Shown: in pieces, positions 31,896 through 44,829 of the stretch
How the letters are laid out: every line of letters begins with the position of its first letter
Numbering within the stretch: the first letter of the stretch is position 1
Origin: Pseudomonas wenzhouensis
GTDB taxonomy: Bacteria; Pseudomonadota; Gammaproteobacteria; Pseudomonadales; Pseudomonadaceae
DNA length: 64,000 bases
Reading direction: 5' to 3'
NCBI RefSeq assembly: GCF_021029445.1
Contig: NZ_CP072610.1
Location: forward strand, 2,418,001-2,482,000
Translations under genes and position numbers: made by a program
Notes under the pieces: generated by a model
What the model was told of the DNA's origin: nothing
Database searches by the model: none
The model's input: only the letters and a program-made list of their open reading frames with translations

Positions 31896-32125
31896 GCTGA
31901 AATCAGAGGTTCAGGGCCGGGCGAACAGGGATACTAGAAGGAGTTTGACTGAGTTCTCAGCCATCCGCCGTATAGCCTTGACTAACGGCAAAAGGGTGTT
32001 ACAACAAATGAGTACCCATACGCGGGTATCAGGGATTCCGCGCCTTCGCCCGGCCTGGTCGGTTATCGCGCGGAATGAAGTGGATGATACTCCAGAGATG
32101 GAGTCCTTTGCAGAGGGATATCAGC

Positions 32126-32395
32126 ATGCTCAGCGGTAAGGTCAAGTGGTTCAACAACGCCAAAGGCTATGGATTCATCCTGGCCGACGGCCGAGATGAG
32201 GACCTGTTCGCCCACTACTCGGCCATCCAGATGGACGGTTATAAAACGCTCAAGGCCGGTCAGCCGGTCCGCTTCGAGATCGTGCAAGGCCCCAAAGGTC
32301 TGCATGCGGTCAATATCAGCGCAGCCAGCGCCACTCAGGATGCCCCCGTGGCAGCCACCCAGACGCAGAGTATCGCGAGCACTGCCGAAGTCTGA
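32126..32395 (+). CDS. cspD: Cold-shock-domain protein CspD
   Basis: An 89-residue protein. Residues 1-66 are the cold-shock OB fold with RNP1 KGYGFI and RNP2-like DLFAHYSAI. A low-complexity Ala/Thr/Gln tail follows. CspD-type proteins bind single-stranded DNA/RNA and inhibit replication in slow growth. The ATG at 32126 has AGAGGGAT upstream, and the 32075 ATG is rejected. The position opposite clpS supports the name. Confidence 0.93.
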   Translation: MLSGKVKWFNNAKGYGFILADGRDEDLFAHYSAIQMDGYKTLKAGQPVRFEIVQGPKGLHAVNISAASATQDAPVAATQTQSIASTAEV

Positions 32396-32449
32396 GCATC
32401 CTGACCCACAGCTTCATCGAATACGAAGCACATGGATGTGCTTAACACG

Positions 32450-32480
32450 AAAAGGCCGGTCATTTGACCGGCCTTTTTTT
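32450..32480. terminator. Bidirectional terminator between cspD and icd
   Basis: AAAAGGCCGGTCA (32450-32462) pairs with TGACCGGCCTTTT (32465-32477) and extends into a T-run. It serves both convergent genes. Confidence 0.9.
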
Positions 32481-32495
32481 CACACCTTAATCAGC

Positions 32496-33752
32496 CTACA
32501 TATGGCTGATCATCGCATCGCCGAACTCGGAGCACGACATCAGCTTCGCACCTTCCATCAAACGTTCGAAGTCATAGGTCACGGTCTTCGCAGCGATGGC
32601 GCCGTTGGTGCCCTTGATGATCAGATCGGCCGCCTCGGCCCAGCCCATGTGACGCAACATCATCTCGGCCGAGAGAATGACCGAGCCCGGATTGACCTTG
32701 TCCTGGCCGGCGTATTTCGGCGCCGTGCCGTGAGTCGCCTCGAACATCGCCACGGAGTCGGACAGGTTGGCACCCGGCGCGATACCGATGCCACCGACTT
32801 CGGCCGCCAGGGCGTCGGACAGATAGTCGCCATTGAGGTTGAGCGTGGCGATCACGTCATATTCGGCCGGACGCAGCAGGATCTGCTGGAGCATGGCGTC
32901 GGCAATCACGTCCTTGACCACGATATTCTTGCCGGTACGCGGATTCTTGAACTGCATCCAAGGGCCGCCATCGAGCAGCTCGGCACCGAATTCGTCACGC
33001 GCGATTTCGTAACCCCACTCCTTGAAGGCACCTTCGGTGAACTTCATGATGTTGCCCTTGTGCACCAGAGTCACCGAGCTGCGGTCGTTATCGACTGCGT
33101 ACTGCAATGCCTTGCGCACCAGGCGCTTGGTGCCCGCTTCGGAGACCGGTTTGATGCCGATACCACACATTTCGGTGAAGCGGATCTTCTTGACGCCCAT
33201 TTCCTCGGTGAGGAACTTGATGACTTTCTCGGCTTCAGGGCTGCCGGCCTTCCACTCGACGCCGGCATAGATGTCTTCGGAGTTCTCGCGGAAGATCACC
33301 ATGTCCACGTCACCCGGTTTCTTCACCGGGCTGGGCACGCCCTCGAACCAGCGCACCGGGCGCAGGCAGACATAAAGGTCGAGCTCCTGGCGCAGGGCTA
33401 CGTTCAATGAACGGATGCCGCCGCCTACGGGCGTGGTCAGCGGGCCTTTGATCGAGACCACGTAATCACGCACGGCCTCGAGGGTTTCTTTCGGCAGCCA
33501 GGTGTCCTGATCGTAAACCTGAGTGGCTTTCTCGCCGGCATAAACCTCCATCCAGGAGATCTTGCGGGCGCCGCCGTAGGCCTTCTCAACCGCAGCGTCG
33601 ACCACCTTGATCATCACCGGGGAAATATCGACACCAATACCGTCACCCTCGATGAACGGGATGATCGGATTGTCTGGAACATTCAGCGACATATCGGCGT
33701 TGACGGTGATTTTGTCACCGCTGGCTGGCACCTGGATCTTTTGGTATCCCAT
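32496..33752 (-). CDS. icd: NADP-dependent isocitrate dehydrogenase (dimeric type)
   Basis: A 418-residue homodimeric TCA-cycle enzyme like Escherichia coli Icd. It has [11 protein letters not shown] near the start, the substrate loop [27 protein letters not shown] with the regulatory serine [17 protein letters not shown], and the metal site [17 protein letters not shown]. AceK-type phosphorylation at that serine would divert isocitrate to the glyoxylate shunt. The ATG at 33752 ([14 protein letters not shown]) has GGAG at 7 nt. The frame extends upstream to 33842 but lacks family sequence there. It is divergent from the monomeric idh. Confidence 0.96.
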   Translation of the reverse strand: MGYQKIQVPASGDKITVNADMSLNVPDNPIIPFIEGDGIGVDISPVMIKVVDAAVEKAYGGARKISWMEVYAGEKATQVYDQDTWLPKETLEAVRDYVVSIKGPLTTPVGGGIRSLNVALRQELDLYVCLRPVRWFEGVPSPVKKPGDVDMVIFRENSEDIYAGVEWKAGSPEAEKVIKFLTEEMGVKKIRFTEMCGIGIKPVSEAGTKRLVRKALQYAVDNDRSSVTLVHKGNIMKFTEGAFKEWGYEIARDEFGAELLDGGPWMQFKNPRTGKNIVVKDVIADAMLQQILLRPAEYDVIATLNLNGDYLSDALAAEVGGIGIAPGANLSDSVAMFEATHGTAPKYAGQDKVNPGSVILSAEMMLRHMGWAEAADLIIKGTNGAIAAKTVTYDFERLMEGAKLMSCSEFGDAMISHM

Positions 33753-34109
33753 GCTGGACTCCATCTTGTGGTTAGACAGTGTGCACTCCCGAGAGTAGCG
33801 CAAACCACGAACCACAGACACATGTGCAAAGGTCTTATTCAACAGGGCATTCTGCGACGAGGCGTCGCAGTGGTATACTGCTTAGGTGACTAACGAGTCA
33901 TAAGGGGCAGCCTGCCTGAACCAGGCAGCAACCTCTTGCAACCGGTAAACGGCCACCACTGTTTAGCGGCTCGAATTGCTCGACACTCTACGGGTGCATC
34001 CAACATCACCGCGGCGAGTCCTCGACCCGGCTCCACCATCCTGGAGTTCGCGCCACACGCGCAGGTCGAGTTTCTATGCGCGCTCAGCAAAGAAGAGAGT
34101 TAACCCTAA
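33753..34109. promoter_or_regulatory. Divergent control region of icd and idh
   Basis: This 357-bp non-coding stretch lies between the two isocitrate dehydrogenase genes. On the plus strand a good -10 (TATACT, 33875-33880) is preceded by a perfect inverted repeat, TGCGACG (33854-33860) and CGTCGCA (33864-33870), that would lie between -35 and -10. The transcript leader to idh is about 220 nt. No small ORF with a ribosome site was found. Confidence 0.45.
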
Positions 34110-36338
<2,229 letters not shown>

Positions 36339-36353
36339 TAAGGCTTGAGTGTC

Positions 36354-36388
36354 AAAAGAACCCCGGCCCTGCGCCGGGGTTCTTTTTT
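36354..36388 (+). terminator. Terminator after idh
   Basis: AAAAGAACCCCGGC (36354-36367) pairs with GCCGGGGTTCTTTT, and the downstream side ends in six Ts. Confidence 0.9.
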
Positions 36389-36459
36389 AAGCAGAACTTT
36401 CGCGAGCAGCACTCGCCGCCGCAAAATCCTGCTCATCGACCTTTTTCTGGAGCACCGAA

Positions 36460-36900
36460 ATGGACTGGCAACCGCATATAACCGTGGCCACGGTGATCGA
36501 AGAGAATGGCCGTTTTCTGTTCGTCGAAGAATTCAAGGCTGGCCGTATGGTGCTCAACCAGCCGGCCGGACACCTTGAAGCCAACGAATCGCTGCGCGAA
36601 GCCGCACTGCGCGAAACCCTCGAGGAAACCGGCTGGGACGTGGAGCTGACTGCCCTGCTCGGCATCTATCTCTACACCGCACCAAGCAACGGCGTGACCT
36701 ACCAGCGCGTGTGCTTCAGCGCCCGCCCCGTGCGCCATGACCCTGAACGCGAACTGGACAGCGACATCAGCGGCATCACCTGGCTGACCCGTGACGAGCT
36801 GGCCGCCCAGCCGGAGCGTTGGCGCAGCGAGCTGGTGCTGCGCTGCGTGGACGATTACCTGGCCGGCATACGAGGTTCTCTGGAACTGCTGCGTGACTAA
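36460..36900 (+). CDS. nudJ: NUDIX hydrolase NudJ
   Basis: A 146-residue phosphatase with the Nudix box G-H-LEANE-SLREAALRETLEETGWD. Escherichia coli NudJ (YmfB) hydrolyses nucleoside tri- and diphosphates and hydroxymethylpyrimidine pyrophosphate. Its place immediately before mnmA and hflD is conserved from enterics to Pseudomonas and supports the symbol. The preferred substrate here is not readable from sequence. Confidence 0.9.
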   Translation: MDWQPHITVATVIEENGRFLFVEEFKAGRMVLNQPAGHLEANESLREAALRETLEETGWDVELTALLGIYLYTAPSNGVTYQRVCFSARPVRHDPERELDSDISGITWLTRDELAAQPERWRSELVLRCVDDYLAGIRGSLELLRD

Positions 36901-36902
36901 GC

Positions 36903-36962
36903 GTAGCCCGGATGAAATCCGGGGGTGCTTGGCATGACCTTCCCGGACTTCATCCGAGCTAC
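36903..36962. repeat. REP-type inverted pair between nudJ and mnmA
   Basis: The unit beginning GTAGCCCGGATG (36903-36923) is faced by its inverse ending CATCCGAGCTAC (36942-36962). A single copy of the same unit recurs at 62262-62282. Confidence 0.75.
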
Positions 36963-37036
36963 GGGCTGGCGCGCCCTACCTGGGCCGGGCTTTCTGGTAG
37001 ACTCGACAACTTTTCAGGCTTCACTCGCAGATTCCC

Positions 37037-38149
37037 ATGCAAGCACCCAACACCCAACGCGTGATCGTCGGCATGTCCGGCGGCGTCGACTCGTCCGTTT
37101 CCGCCCTGCTGCTAATCGAACAGGGTTACCAGGTCGAAGGCCTGTTCATGAAGAACTGGGACGAAGACGACGGCACCGAATACTGCACCGCCATGGATGA
37201 CCTGGCCGACGCCCAGGCCGTATGCGACCGCATCGGTATCAAGCTGCACACCGCCAACTTTGCTGCGGAGTACTGGGACAACGTGTTCGAGCATTTCCTG
37301 GCCGAATACAAGGCCGGACGCACGCCGAACCCGGACATCCTGTGCAACCGCGAGATCAAGTTCAAAGCCTTCCTCGACTACGCCCTGAGCCTCGGCGCGG
37401 ATCTGATCGCCACCGGTCACTACGTGCGTCGCCGCGACATCGATGGCCGCACCGAACTGCTCAAGGGCCTGGATCCGAACAAGGATCAGAGCTACTTCCT
37501 GCACGCTGTCGGCGGCGAACAGATCGCCAAGACCCTGTTCCCGGTCGGCGAACTGGAAAAGCCGCAAGTGCGCGCCATCGCCGAGAAATACGAGCTGGCC
37601 ACGGCGAAGAAGAAGGATTCCACCGGCATCTGCTTCATCGGTGAGCGTCGTTTCAGCGATTTTCTCAAGCAGTACCTGCCGGCGCAGCCCGGGGATATCG
37701 AGACCACCGACGGTCAGGTCATTGGCCGTCACCACGGCCTGATGTACCACACCATCGGCCAGCGTCAGGGGCTCGGTATCGGCGGCCTCAAGGATGCCAG
37801 CGATGATCCCTGGTACGTACTGCGCAAGGATCTGACACGCAATGTGCTGATCGTCGGTCAGGGCAACGAGCACCCCTGGCTGTTCTCCCGCGCCCTGCTC
37901 GCCTCAGACATCTACTGGGTAAACCCCGTAGATCTGAGCACGCCGCGCCGCCTCACCGCCAAGGTGCGCTACCGCCAGAGCGACCAGGCCTGCACCCTGG
38001 AGAAAACCGAGAACGGCTATCGCGCCGTGTTCGACGCACCGCAACGCGCCGTCACTCCGGGTCAGTCCGTAGTGTTCTACGACGGCGAGGTGTGCCTCGG
38101 CGGCGGCGTGATCGAAACCGCAGAAGCCTGGTACGAGGACGCCCGATGA
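37037..38149 (+). CDS. mnmA: tRNA-specific 2-thiouridylase MnmA
   Basis: A 370-residue enzyme that thiolates U34 of tRNA-Lys, -Glu and -Gln. The PP-loop [12 protein letters not shown] lies at 11-22, the first catalytic cysteine is in [13 protein letters not shown], and the persulfide cysteine is in [13 protein letters not shown]. It receives sulfur from TusE, encoded at 15924 in this window. The stop overlaps the hflD start (ATGA), so the two are co-translated. Confidence 0.97.
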   Translation: MQAPNTQRVIVGMSGGVDSSVSALLLIEQGYQVEGLFMKNWDEDDGTEYCTAMDDLADAQAVCDRIGIKLHTANFAAEYWDNVFEHFLAEYKAGRTPNPDILCNREIKFKAFLDYALSLGADLIATGHYVRRRDIDGRTELLKGLDPNKDQSYFLHAVGGEQIAKTLFPVGELEKPQVRAIAEKYELATAKKKDSTGICFIGERRFSDFLKQYLPAQPGDIETTDGQVIGRHHGLMYHTIGQRQGLGIGGLKDASDDPWYVLRKDLTRNVLIVGQGNEHPWLFSRALLASDIYWVNPVDLSTPRRLTAKVRYRQSDQACTLEKTENGYRAVFDAPQRAVTPGQSVVFYDGEVCLGGGVIETAEAWYEDAR

Positions 38150-38766
38150 GCCCGATGCAGGAACAACTGGTTGCCCTGGGCGCCGTATTCGAAGCCGCCG
38201 TACTGGCCGACAAGATCGCCCGCACTGGCCAGGTCAGCGAAGCCTCGATGGGCTGCATGCTCGGCAGCCTGCTGGTGCGCGACCCGAAAAGCACTTTGGA
38301 TGTATACGGTGGCGACGACCTCAACCTGCGTGATGGCTATCGCGCCCTGATCAGCTCGCTGGAACGCAATCCATCCGCCCTGCAGCGCGAGCCGTTGCGT
38401 TATTCGCTGGCGATGATCGGCCTGGAGCGGCAACTGGATAAACGCAGCGACATGCTGCAGATCATGGGCAGTCGGCTGGATCAGATCCAGCAACAGGTCG
38501 AACATTTCGGCCTGGTCCACGACAACGTCATCGCTGCCTGCGGCGGCCTCTATCAGGACACCATCAGCACCTTCCGCCAGCGCATCCAGGTGCATGGCGA
38601 CATGCGCTTCCTGCAGCAGCCTAACAATGCGGCGAAAATTCGCGCGCTACTACTCGCCGGCATCCGCTCGGCGCGTCTGTGGCGTCAGCTCGGCGGCCAC
38701 CGCTGGCAGTTGGTATTCAGTCGCGGCAAGCTGCTCAAAGCGCTCTACGACATGACGCGAAACTGA
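38146..38766 (+). CDS. hflD: HflD family protein
   Basis: A 206-residue protein beginning [29 protein letters not shown], the HflD signature. It is peripheral to the membrane and largely helical. In Escherichia coli HflD was identified as a modulator of lambda CII and lysogeny. Its everyday cellular role is unclear. It sits in the conserved nudJ-mnmA-hflD run. Confidence 0.93.
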   Translation: MSPMQEQLVALGAVFEAAVLADKIARTGQVSEASMGCMLGSLLVRDPKSTLDVYGGDDLNLRDGYRALISSLERNPSALQREPLRYSLAMIGLERQLDKRSDMLQIMGSRLDQIQQQVEHFGLVHDNVIAACGGLYQDTISTFRQRIQVHGDMRFLQQPNNAAKIRALLLAGIRSARLWRQLGGHRWQLVFSRGKLLKALYDMTRN

Positions 38767-38768
38767 CC

Positions 38769-39632
38769 ATGGAGCCCGCCAGCCGCAACGTCAAACCCCT
38801 TCAGGGTGCCCTGCTGCTGGCGCTCTCGGCGCTGCTGTTTGCCTTCACCGGAGTCGGCATCCGCGAGATTTCCGTCAGCGTCAACAACGAGTCAGTGGTG
38901 TTCTTCCGCAACCTGGTCGGCGTGTTGTTCTTCCTGCCGCTGCTGCTGGTGCGCGGCATTCGCCCGTTGCGCACGACACGCCTGAAGTCCCATCTGTGGC
39001 GCACCACCTATGGCCTGGCGGCGATGTACTGCTTCTTTTATACCATCGCCCATCTGCCATTGGCCGACGCCATGCTGTTCACCTATTCGGCCCCCGTCTT
39101 CACTCCGCTGATCGCGCATATCTGGCTCAAGGAACCACTGACCCGACGCATGCTGATCAGCAGCCTGATTGGCTTGTGTGGCGTACTGCTGGTAGCCAAA
39201 CCCAGCGCAGCATTATTCGAAGGGCCAGCCCTGGCCGGCCTGGCTGCCAGCCTGCTGGCGGCCTTTGCCTTCGTCTCCATTCGAGAGATGAGCGACAGCG
39301 AGCCGGCGACCCGCATCGTCTTCTATTTCTCGCTGTTTTCCGCGTTGTTTTCCGCCATCCCGCTGACCTGGAGCTGGCAGCCGCTGGACGCCAACCAGCT
39401 TGGCTGGCTGCTGGGCATCGGCCTGCTGGCCACCGCCAGCCAGGTGATCATGTCACGCGCCTACGGCCTGGCGCCGCCCGGACTGATCGGCCCGGTCGCC
39501 TACCTGGCCATCGTCTTCGCCGGCCTCATCGCCTGGCTGCTCTGGGGCGAAACACCAGACACCCTCTCGCTGTTCGGCGCGGCGCTGATTTTTGCCGCCA
39601 GTCTGTTATCGGTCGCAAGACGCAGGGCATAG
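38769..39632 (+). CDS. EamA/DMT-family transporter
   Basis: A 287-residue inner-membrane protein with ten predicted helices in two EamA repeats (about 15-145 and 155-285). It has LLALSALLFAFTGVGIREIS at the start and IVFAGLIAWLLWGETPDTLSLFGAALI at the end. Drug/metabolite transporters of this kind move amino acids, nucleobases or other metabolites, and the substrate is unknown. It starts 3 nt after hflD and interrupts the hflD-purB neighbourhood known from enterics. Confidence 0.88.
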   Translation: MEPASRNVKPLQGALLLALSALLFAFTGVGIREISVSVNNESVVFFRNLVGVLFFLPLLLVRGIRPLRTTRLKSHLWRTTYGLAAMYCFFYTIAHLPLADAMLFTYSAPVFTPLIAHIWLKEPLTRRMLISSLIGLCGVLLVAKPSAALFEGPALAGLAASLLAAFAFVSIREMSDSEPATRIVFYFSLFSALFSAIPLTWSWQPLDANQLGWLLGIGLLATASQVIMSRAYGLAPPGLIGPVAYLAIVFAGLIAWLLWGETPDTLSLFGAALIFAASLLSVARRRA

Positions 39633-39660
39633 GCGGCCAAGCGCCGGTTTTCATGTATGA

Positions 39661-41151
<1,491 letters not shown>

Positions 41152-41170
41152 GCGCGACCAGCCTCGAGGA

Positions 41171-41200
41171 CGCCCGGCTGAGCCGGGCGTTTTTGTTTTA
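41171..41200 (+). terminator. Terminator after purB
   Basis: CGCCCGG and CCGGGCG pair around CTGAG (41171-41189) and are followed by TTTTTGTTTT. Confidence 0.88.
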
Positions 41201-41229
41201 AGGTTTTTATCTATTTCAAGGGCTTACTG

Positions 41230-42396
41230 ATGAATCCTGATACTCCGCTGCAATTGCTGGGTGGCCTCACAGCCCGTGAATTCCTGCGCGACTACTGGCA
41301 GAAGAAGCCGCTGCTGGTGCGTCAGGCGATCCCGGACTTCGAAAGCCCGATCAGCCCGGACGAACTGGCTGGCCTGGCGCTGGAAGAAGAAGTCGAATCG
41401 CGCCTGGTGATCGAGCACGGCAAGCGCCCCTGGGAACTGCAGCGCGGCCCGTTCAACGAAGACACCTTCCAGGGCCTGCCCGAGCGCGACTGGACCCTGC
41501 TGGTGCAGGCCGTCGACCAGTTCGTCCCGGAAGTGGCCGAACTGCTGGAAGACTTCAAGTTCCTGCCCAAATGGCGCATCGACGACTTGATGATCAGCTT
41601 CGCCGCCCCCGGTGGCGGTGTCGGCCCGCATTTCGACAACTACGACGTATTCCTGCTGCAGGCCCACGGCCATCGCCGCTGGCAGATTGGCCAGATGTGC
41701 GATGCCGACAGCCCGCTGCTCCCCCACGCCGATCTGAAGATCCTGGCTGAATTTGAACCAACCGATGAATGGGTGCTGGCACCCGGCGACATGCTCTATC
41801 TGCCGCCCTGCCTCGCCCACTGTGGCACCGCTGAGGATGATTGCATGACCTATTCCGTGGGCTTCCGCGCGCCGAGCGCCGCTGAAGTACTGACCCATTT
41901 CACTGATTTCCTCGGCCAGTTCCTGCCCGACGAAGAGCGTTACAGCGATGCCGACATCCAGCCGAGCGAGGATCCCAACCAGATCCAGCGCGATGCCCTG
42001 GAACGCCTCAAGGCTCTGCTCAACGAGCACATGAGCGACGAACGCCTGCTGATGACCTGGTTCGGCCAGTTCATGACCGAACCCAAGTACCCCGAGCTGG
42101 TTGCCGGCATCGAGATCGAGGAAGAAGACTTCCTCGGCGCCCTGGAAGATGGCGCGATCCTGATCCGCAACCCCAGCGCGCGCATGGCCTGGTCGGAAGT
42201 CGGTGAAGATCTGGTGCTGTTCGCCAGTGGCCAGAGCCGCCTGGTTTCGGCCCACCTGCGTGAGCTATTGAAGCTGATCTGCAGCGCCGATGCGTTACAT
42301 GTGGAAAACCTCGGCGCCTGGCTGGCCGACGACGAGGGGCGTACCCTGCTGTGGGAACTGGTCAAACAAGGCAGCCTGGGATTTGCCGATGAGTGA
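41230..42396 (+). CDS. roxA: Ribosomal protein uL16 arginine hydroxylase RoxA/YcfD
   Basis: A 388-residue JmjC/cupin 2-oxoglutarate and Fe(II) oxygenase. The iron ligands are H134-x-D136 in GPHFDNYDVF and H197 in PPCLAHCGTA, and a C-terminal winged-helix-like region follows. The Escherichia coli enzyme hydroxylates an arginine of ribosomal protein L16. It is a plausible oxygen-sensitive tuning factor for translation. It overlaps the next gene by 8 nt. Confidence 0.93.
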   Translation: MNPDTPLQLLGGLTAREFLRDYWQKKPLLVRQAIPDFESPISPDELAGLALEEEVESRLVIEHGKRPWELQRGPFNEDTFQGLPERDWTLLVQAVDQFVPEVAELLEDFKFLPKWRIDDLMISFAAPGGGVGPHFDNYDVFLLQAHGHRRWQIGQMCDADSPLLPHADLKILAEFEPTDEWVLAPGDMLYLPPCLAHCGTAEDDCMTYSVGFRAPSAAEVLTHFTDFLGQFLPDEERYSDADIQPSEDPNQIQRDALERLKALLNEHMSDERLLMTWFGQFMTEPKYPELVAGIEIEEEDFLGALEDGAILIRNPSARMAWSEVGEDLVLFASGQSRLVSAHLRELLKLICSADALHVENLGAWLADDEGRTLLWELVKQGSLGFADE

Positions 42397-42814
42397 GATC
42401 TCCGTCCGAGTCGCGGACTGGCATAGGGACAATGCCGAGCTTCGTCGTATCCGCGACAGCGTATTCGTCGCCGAGCAATCGGTGCCGCCGGAACTGGAGT
42501 GGGACGCCGAAGATACCGAGGCCGTGCACTTTCTCGCAGAGGAAGGTGACTACCCGGTTGGCACCGCGCGCCTGCTGCCGGATGGCCATATCGGTCGTGT
42601 CTCGGTACTGAAGGACTGGCGCGGCCTCAAGGTCGGCGAGAAACTGATGCAGGCGGTGATCGCAGAAGCGGAAAAACGCGGCCTGCATCAGCAAATGCTC
42701 ACCGCTCAGGTGCACGCGACGCCGTTCTATGAAAGGCTAGGCTTCAGGATTGTCAGCGAAGAGTACCTCGACGCCGGCATACCGCACGTGGATATGGTGC
42801 GCACCAGCCAATAG
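42389..42814 (+). CDS. GNAT-family N-acetyltransferase
   Basis: A 141-residue single-domain acetyltransferase. The acetyl-CoA segment is RVSVLKDWRGLKVGEKLMQAVI (about 66-87), and the late motif is ATPFYERLGFRIVSEEYLDAGIPHVDM, which resembles the ElaA/YjcF branch. The substrate is unknown. It starts inside the end of roxA (8-nt overlap), so both come from one message. Confidence 0.88.
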   Translation: MSEISVRVADWHRDNAELRRIRDSVFVAEQSVPPELEWDAEDTEAVHFLAEEGDYPVGTARLLPDGHIGRVSVLKDWRGLKVGEKLMQAVIAEAEKRGLHQQMLTAQVHATPFYERLGFRIVSEEYLDAGIPHVDMVRTSQ

Positions 42815-42822
42815 AGACCCAG

Positions 42823-43464
42823 ATGAACGAAAAAGACGCCCCGGTCGACCCGATCGATACGCCAGTTCCCATTGAGCTGGCGGCCATCGAATTCGAGTCG
42901 CCGGGGCGTTTTGCCGTGCATAACCCCGAATCCGTCACGGCGGATGCGGCGCAATGGGAACCCGCCCCGTTCACCCTCGGCCAGCATGAGCACCTGGAGC
43001 GCTTCAGCAAACCGCAGGAAGCGCGCTCGCATGTCCTGGCACTGATACAGCAGGCCCAGCGCAACCTGTGCCTGTATACCGACGATCTTGAGCCCTGGCT
43101 TTATCACCACAGCAGCGTGCAGAAGGCCTGCACCCGCTTCCTGCTGAACAGCCCGCGGGCGCGCCTGCGTATCCTGCTGCGCGATCCAACCCGTGCGGTG
43201 AAGGAAGGCCATCGCCTGCTCGCCCTATCGCGTCGGCTGTCCTCCAATCTGCATATCCGCAAACTCAACCCGGACTACGCCAGTGATGAACTGGCCTTCC
43301 TGATCGCCGACGACAGAGGCTTGTTCTTGCGCCCAGAACTCGATCAGCAGTCCGGCTACACCCTGTACAACGATCCGGCGCGCGTGCGCCAGCGCCAGGC
43401 CCAGTTCGATCAGGCCTGGGACACCAGCATTACCGACCCTGACTTGCGGAGCTTCCTGCTATGA
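42823..43464 (+). CDS. Uncharacterised protein, possible PLD-like fold
   Basis: A 213-residue protein, probably cytosolic, with no signal peptide. The N-terminal 50 residues are acidic and proline-rich. The rest (ARSHVLALIQQAQRNLCLYTDDLEPWLY, LRILLRDPTRAVKEGHRLLALSRRL, FLIADDRGLFLRPE) has the strand-helix rhythm of phospholipase-D-like domains but lacks a visible HKD motif. I do not know its function. It lies 8 nt after the GNAT gene, and its stop overlaps the secretin-domain gene start (ATGA), so the four genes from roxA form an operon. Confidence 0.75.
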   Translation: MNEKDAPVDPIDTPVPIELAAIEFESPGRFAVHNPESVTADAAQWEPAPFTLGQHEHLERFSKPQEARSHVLALIQQAQRNLCLYTDDLEPWLYHHSSVQKACTRFLLNSPRARLRILLRDPTRAVKEGHRLLALSRRLSSNLHIRKLNPDYASDELAFLIADDRGLFLRPELDQQSGYTLYNDPARVRQRQAQFDQAWDTSITDPDLRSFLL

Positions 43465-44270
43465 CCTTGCGCACGCTGTTCGCCGCCCTGCTTCTCGGCC
43501 TGTGCCTGCCTTTGCAAGCCGCGACCGAGGTGATCCCGCTGAATTACCGCACCGCCGACGACGTGCTCGGCGTGGTGCAGTCGATGCTCGGCAACGAGGG
43601 CAAGGTTAGCGCCTACGGCAACCAGCTGATCGTCAACGCCTCACCGGCCAAGATCGGCGAGGTGCGCGTACTGTTGCAGCAACTCGACACCCGTCCGCGT
43701 CGCCTGCTGATCACCGTGGAGAGCGCCGACAGCCATTACCAGAACGATCGCGGCTATCGCGTCGATGGCACGCTCAGCGCCGGCAATGCCGAGGTGCAGG
43801 TCGGCCGCGGCGAAGTGAACGGTCGTGACCAGGTGCGCATCATTCGCCGCAGCACTGACAGCCGTGGCGGCGGTACCCAGCAAGTACAGGCCACCGAAGG
43901 TTATCCGGCGCTGATCCAGGTCGGCCAGAGCGTGCCACTGACCACCACCCGTACCGGCCCTTACGGCCAGGTTTACCAGGACACCCAGTACCGCGACGTC
44001 ACCCGCGGCTTCTACGTGACGGCCAGCCTCACCGGCGAGTTGGTGCACGTTTCCATCAGTAGCCAGCGTGACCGCATGAATGACCACCGCCCCGGGGTGG
44101 TCGATGTGCAGAGCACCGACACGCGCGTTAGCGGGCGTCTAGGTGAGTGGATCACACTCGGCGGCGTCAGCGAGGAAACCAGTTCCAGCGGCCGCGATGT
44201 ACTGCGCAGACACACTACCCAGGGCCGTGAAGACATGTCGCTACGCCTCAAGGTCGAAGCGCTCGACTAA
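43461..44270 (+). CDS. Exported protein with a secretin N-domain
   Basis: A 269-residue protein with a signal peptide (MTLRTLFAALLLGLCLPLQA, cleavage near 21). A secretin short domain (NolW/N1-like) follows: VIPLNYRTADDVLGVVQSMLGNEGKVSAYGNQLIVNASPAKIGEVRVLLQQLD, residues about 24-76. The rest is beta-rich with LIQVGQSVPL and GEWITLGGVSE, recalling secretin core edges, but it is too short for an outer-membrane channel and no secretion genes lie nearby. It is a periplasmic orphan of unknown role. Confidence 0.82.
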   Translation: MTLRTLFAALLLGLCLPLQAATEVIPLNYRTADDVLGVVQSMLGNEGKVSAYGNQLIVNASPAKIGEVRVLLQQLDTRPRRLLITVESADSHYQNDRGYRVDGTLSAGNAEVQVGRGEVNGRDQVRIIRRSTDSRGGGTQQVQATEGYPALIQVGQSVPLTTTRTGPYGQVYQDTQYRDVTRGFYVTASLTGELVHVSISSQRDRMNDHRPGVVDVQSTDTRVSGRLGEWITLGGVSEETSSSGRDVLRRHTTQGREDMSLRLKVEALD

Positions 44271-44360
44271 CGCTCCGACCAAAGTCGAATGCTCTTTAGC
44301 CCTAAGCATGATGGACAAGTCGCACAACCCGAAAACTGCTTGAAACGCCCGCCCCATGGG

Positions 44361-44381
44361 CTGCCTGGCATGACCAGGCAG
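44361..44381. terminator. Hairpin, possible terminator of the roxA operon
   Basis: CTGCCTGG (44361-44368), loop CATGA, CCAGGCAG (44374-44381). No T-tract follows, so function as a terminator is uncertain. Confidence 0.4.
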
Positions 44382-44395
44382 TCGCCGAATGAATA

Positions 44396-44421
44396 TGTAG
44401 TAGTTTAAAAAAACCACTACA
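44396..44421. promoter_or_regulatory. Long palindrome upstream of aceA, candidate RccR-type operator
   Basis: TGTAGTAGTTT (44396-44406) and AAACCACTACA (44411-44421) form an 11-bp inverted repeat with one mismatch around AAAA. TGTAGT...ACTACA ends recall the site described for RccR, the RpiR-type regulator of aceA and glcB in Pseudomonas. That match is from memory and needs checking. Confidence 0.45.
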
Positions 44422-44829
44422 AAACGTTTGACGAAGCATCTTCCCAGAGGCATGATGGCCTCGCTCCCGCTAGCCAGGGGTCCTGAAAAGGATCTCCAGA
44501 CCGCCCGCGAAGTACTTCGCTACGGTCCGTGTCCCAACAGCCCATAAGGCCGTACGACGAGGTTGCGACTGGAACGAAGTTGTCCTGAGGGACGGGGAAG
44601 CGTTAAGTAACAGACAGCTCGCCAGGTTCAGCGCAGTGCCAAGGGTTTCCACGAGCCCGACGCCTGAAGCGACCAGCGATCTGCTCGCCTACATCCCCCT
44701 CTTCGCAGTACACCCTCGCCTTTCAGCCGTTTTCTCGCCGTCGAAGTGGTAGCCGCCCAGCCGCTGCATTCGTGCACGCTTTGCGTGGGTAGTCGGTGCT
44801 CAACCAACACATTTTCTGAAGGATTGACC
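44422..44829. other. Long non-coding leader region of aceA
   Basis: About 400 bp without a credible gene. It contains a perfect 14-bp palindrome, GCGAAGTACTTCGC (44507-44520), and ends with GAAGGATT just before aceA. It is probably the 5' leader if transcription starts near the palindrome at 44396. Confidence 0.4.

Noticed and set aside
32169..33410. Long open frame on the plus strand opposite icd
   Set aside because: Antisense frame produced by GC-rich codon bias. It has low-complexity His/Arg-rich translation and no ribosome site, while icd is clearly conserved.
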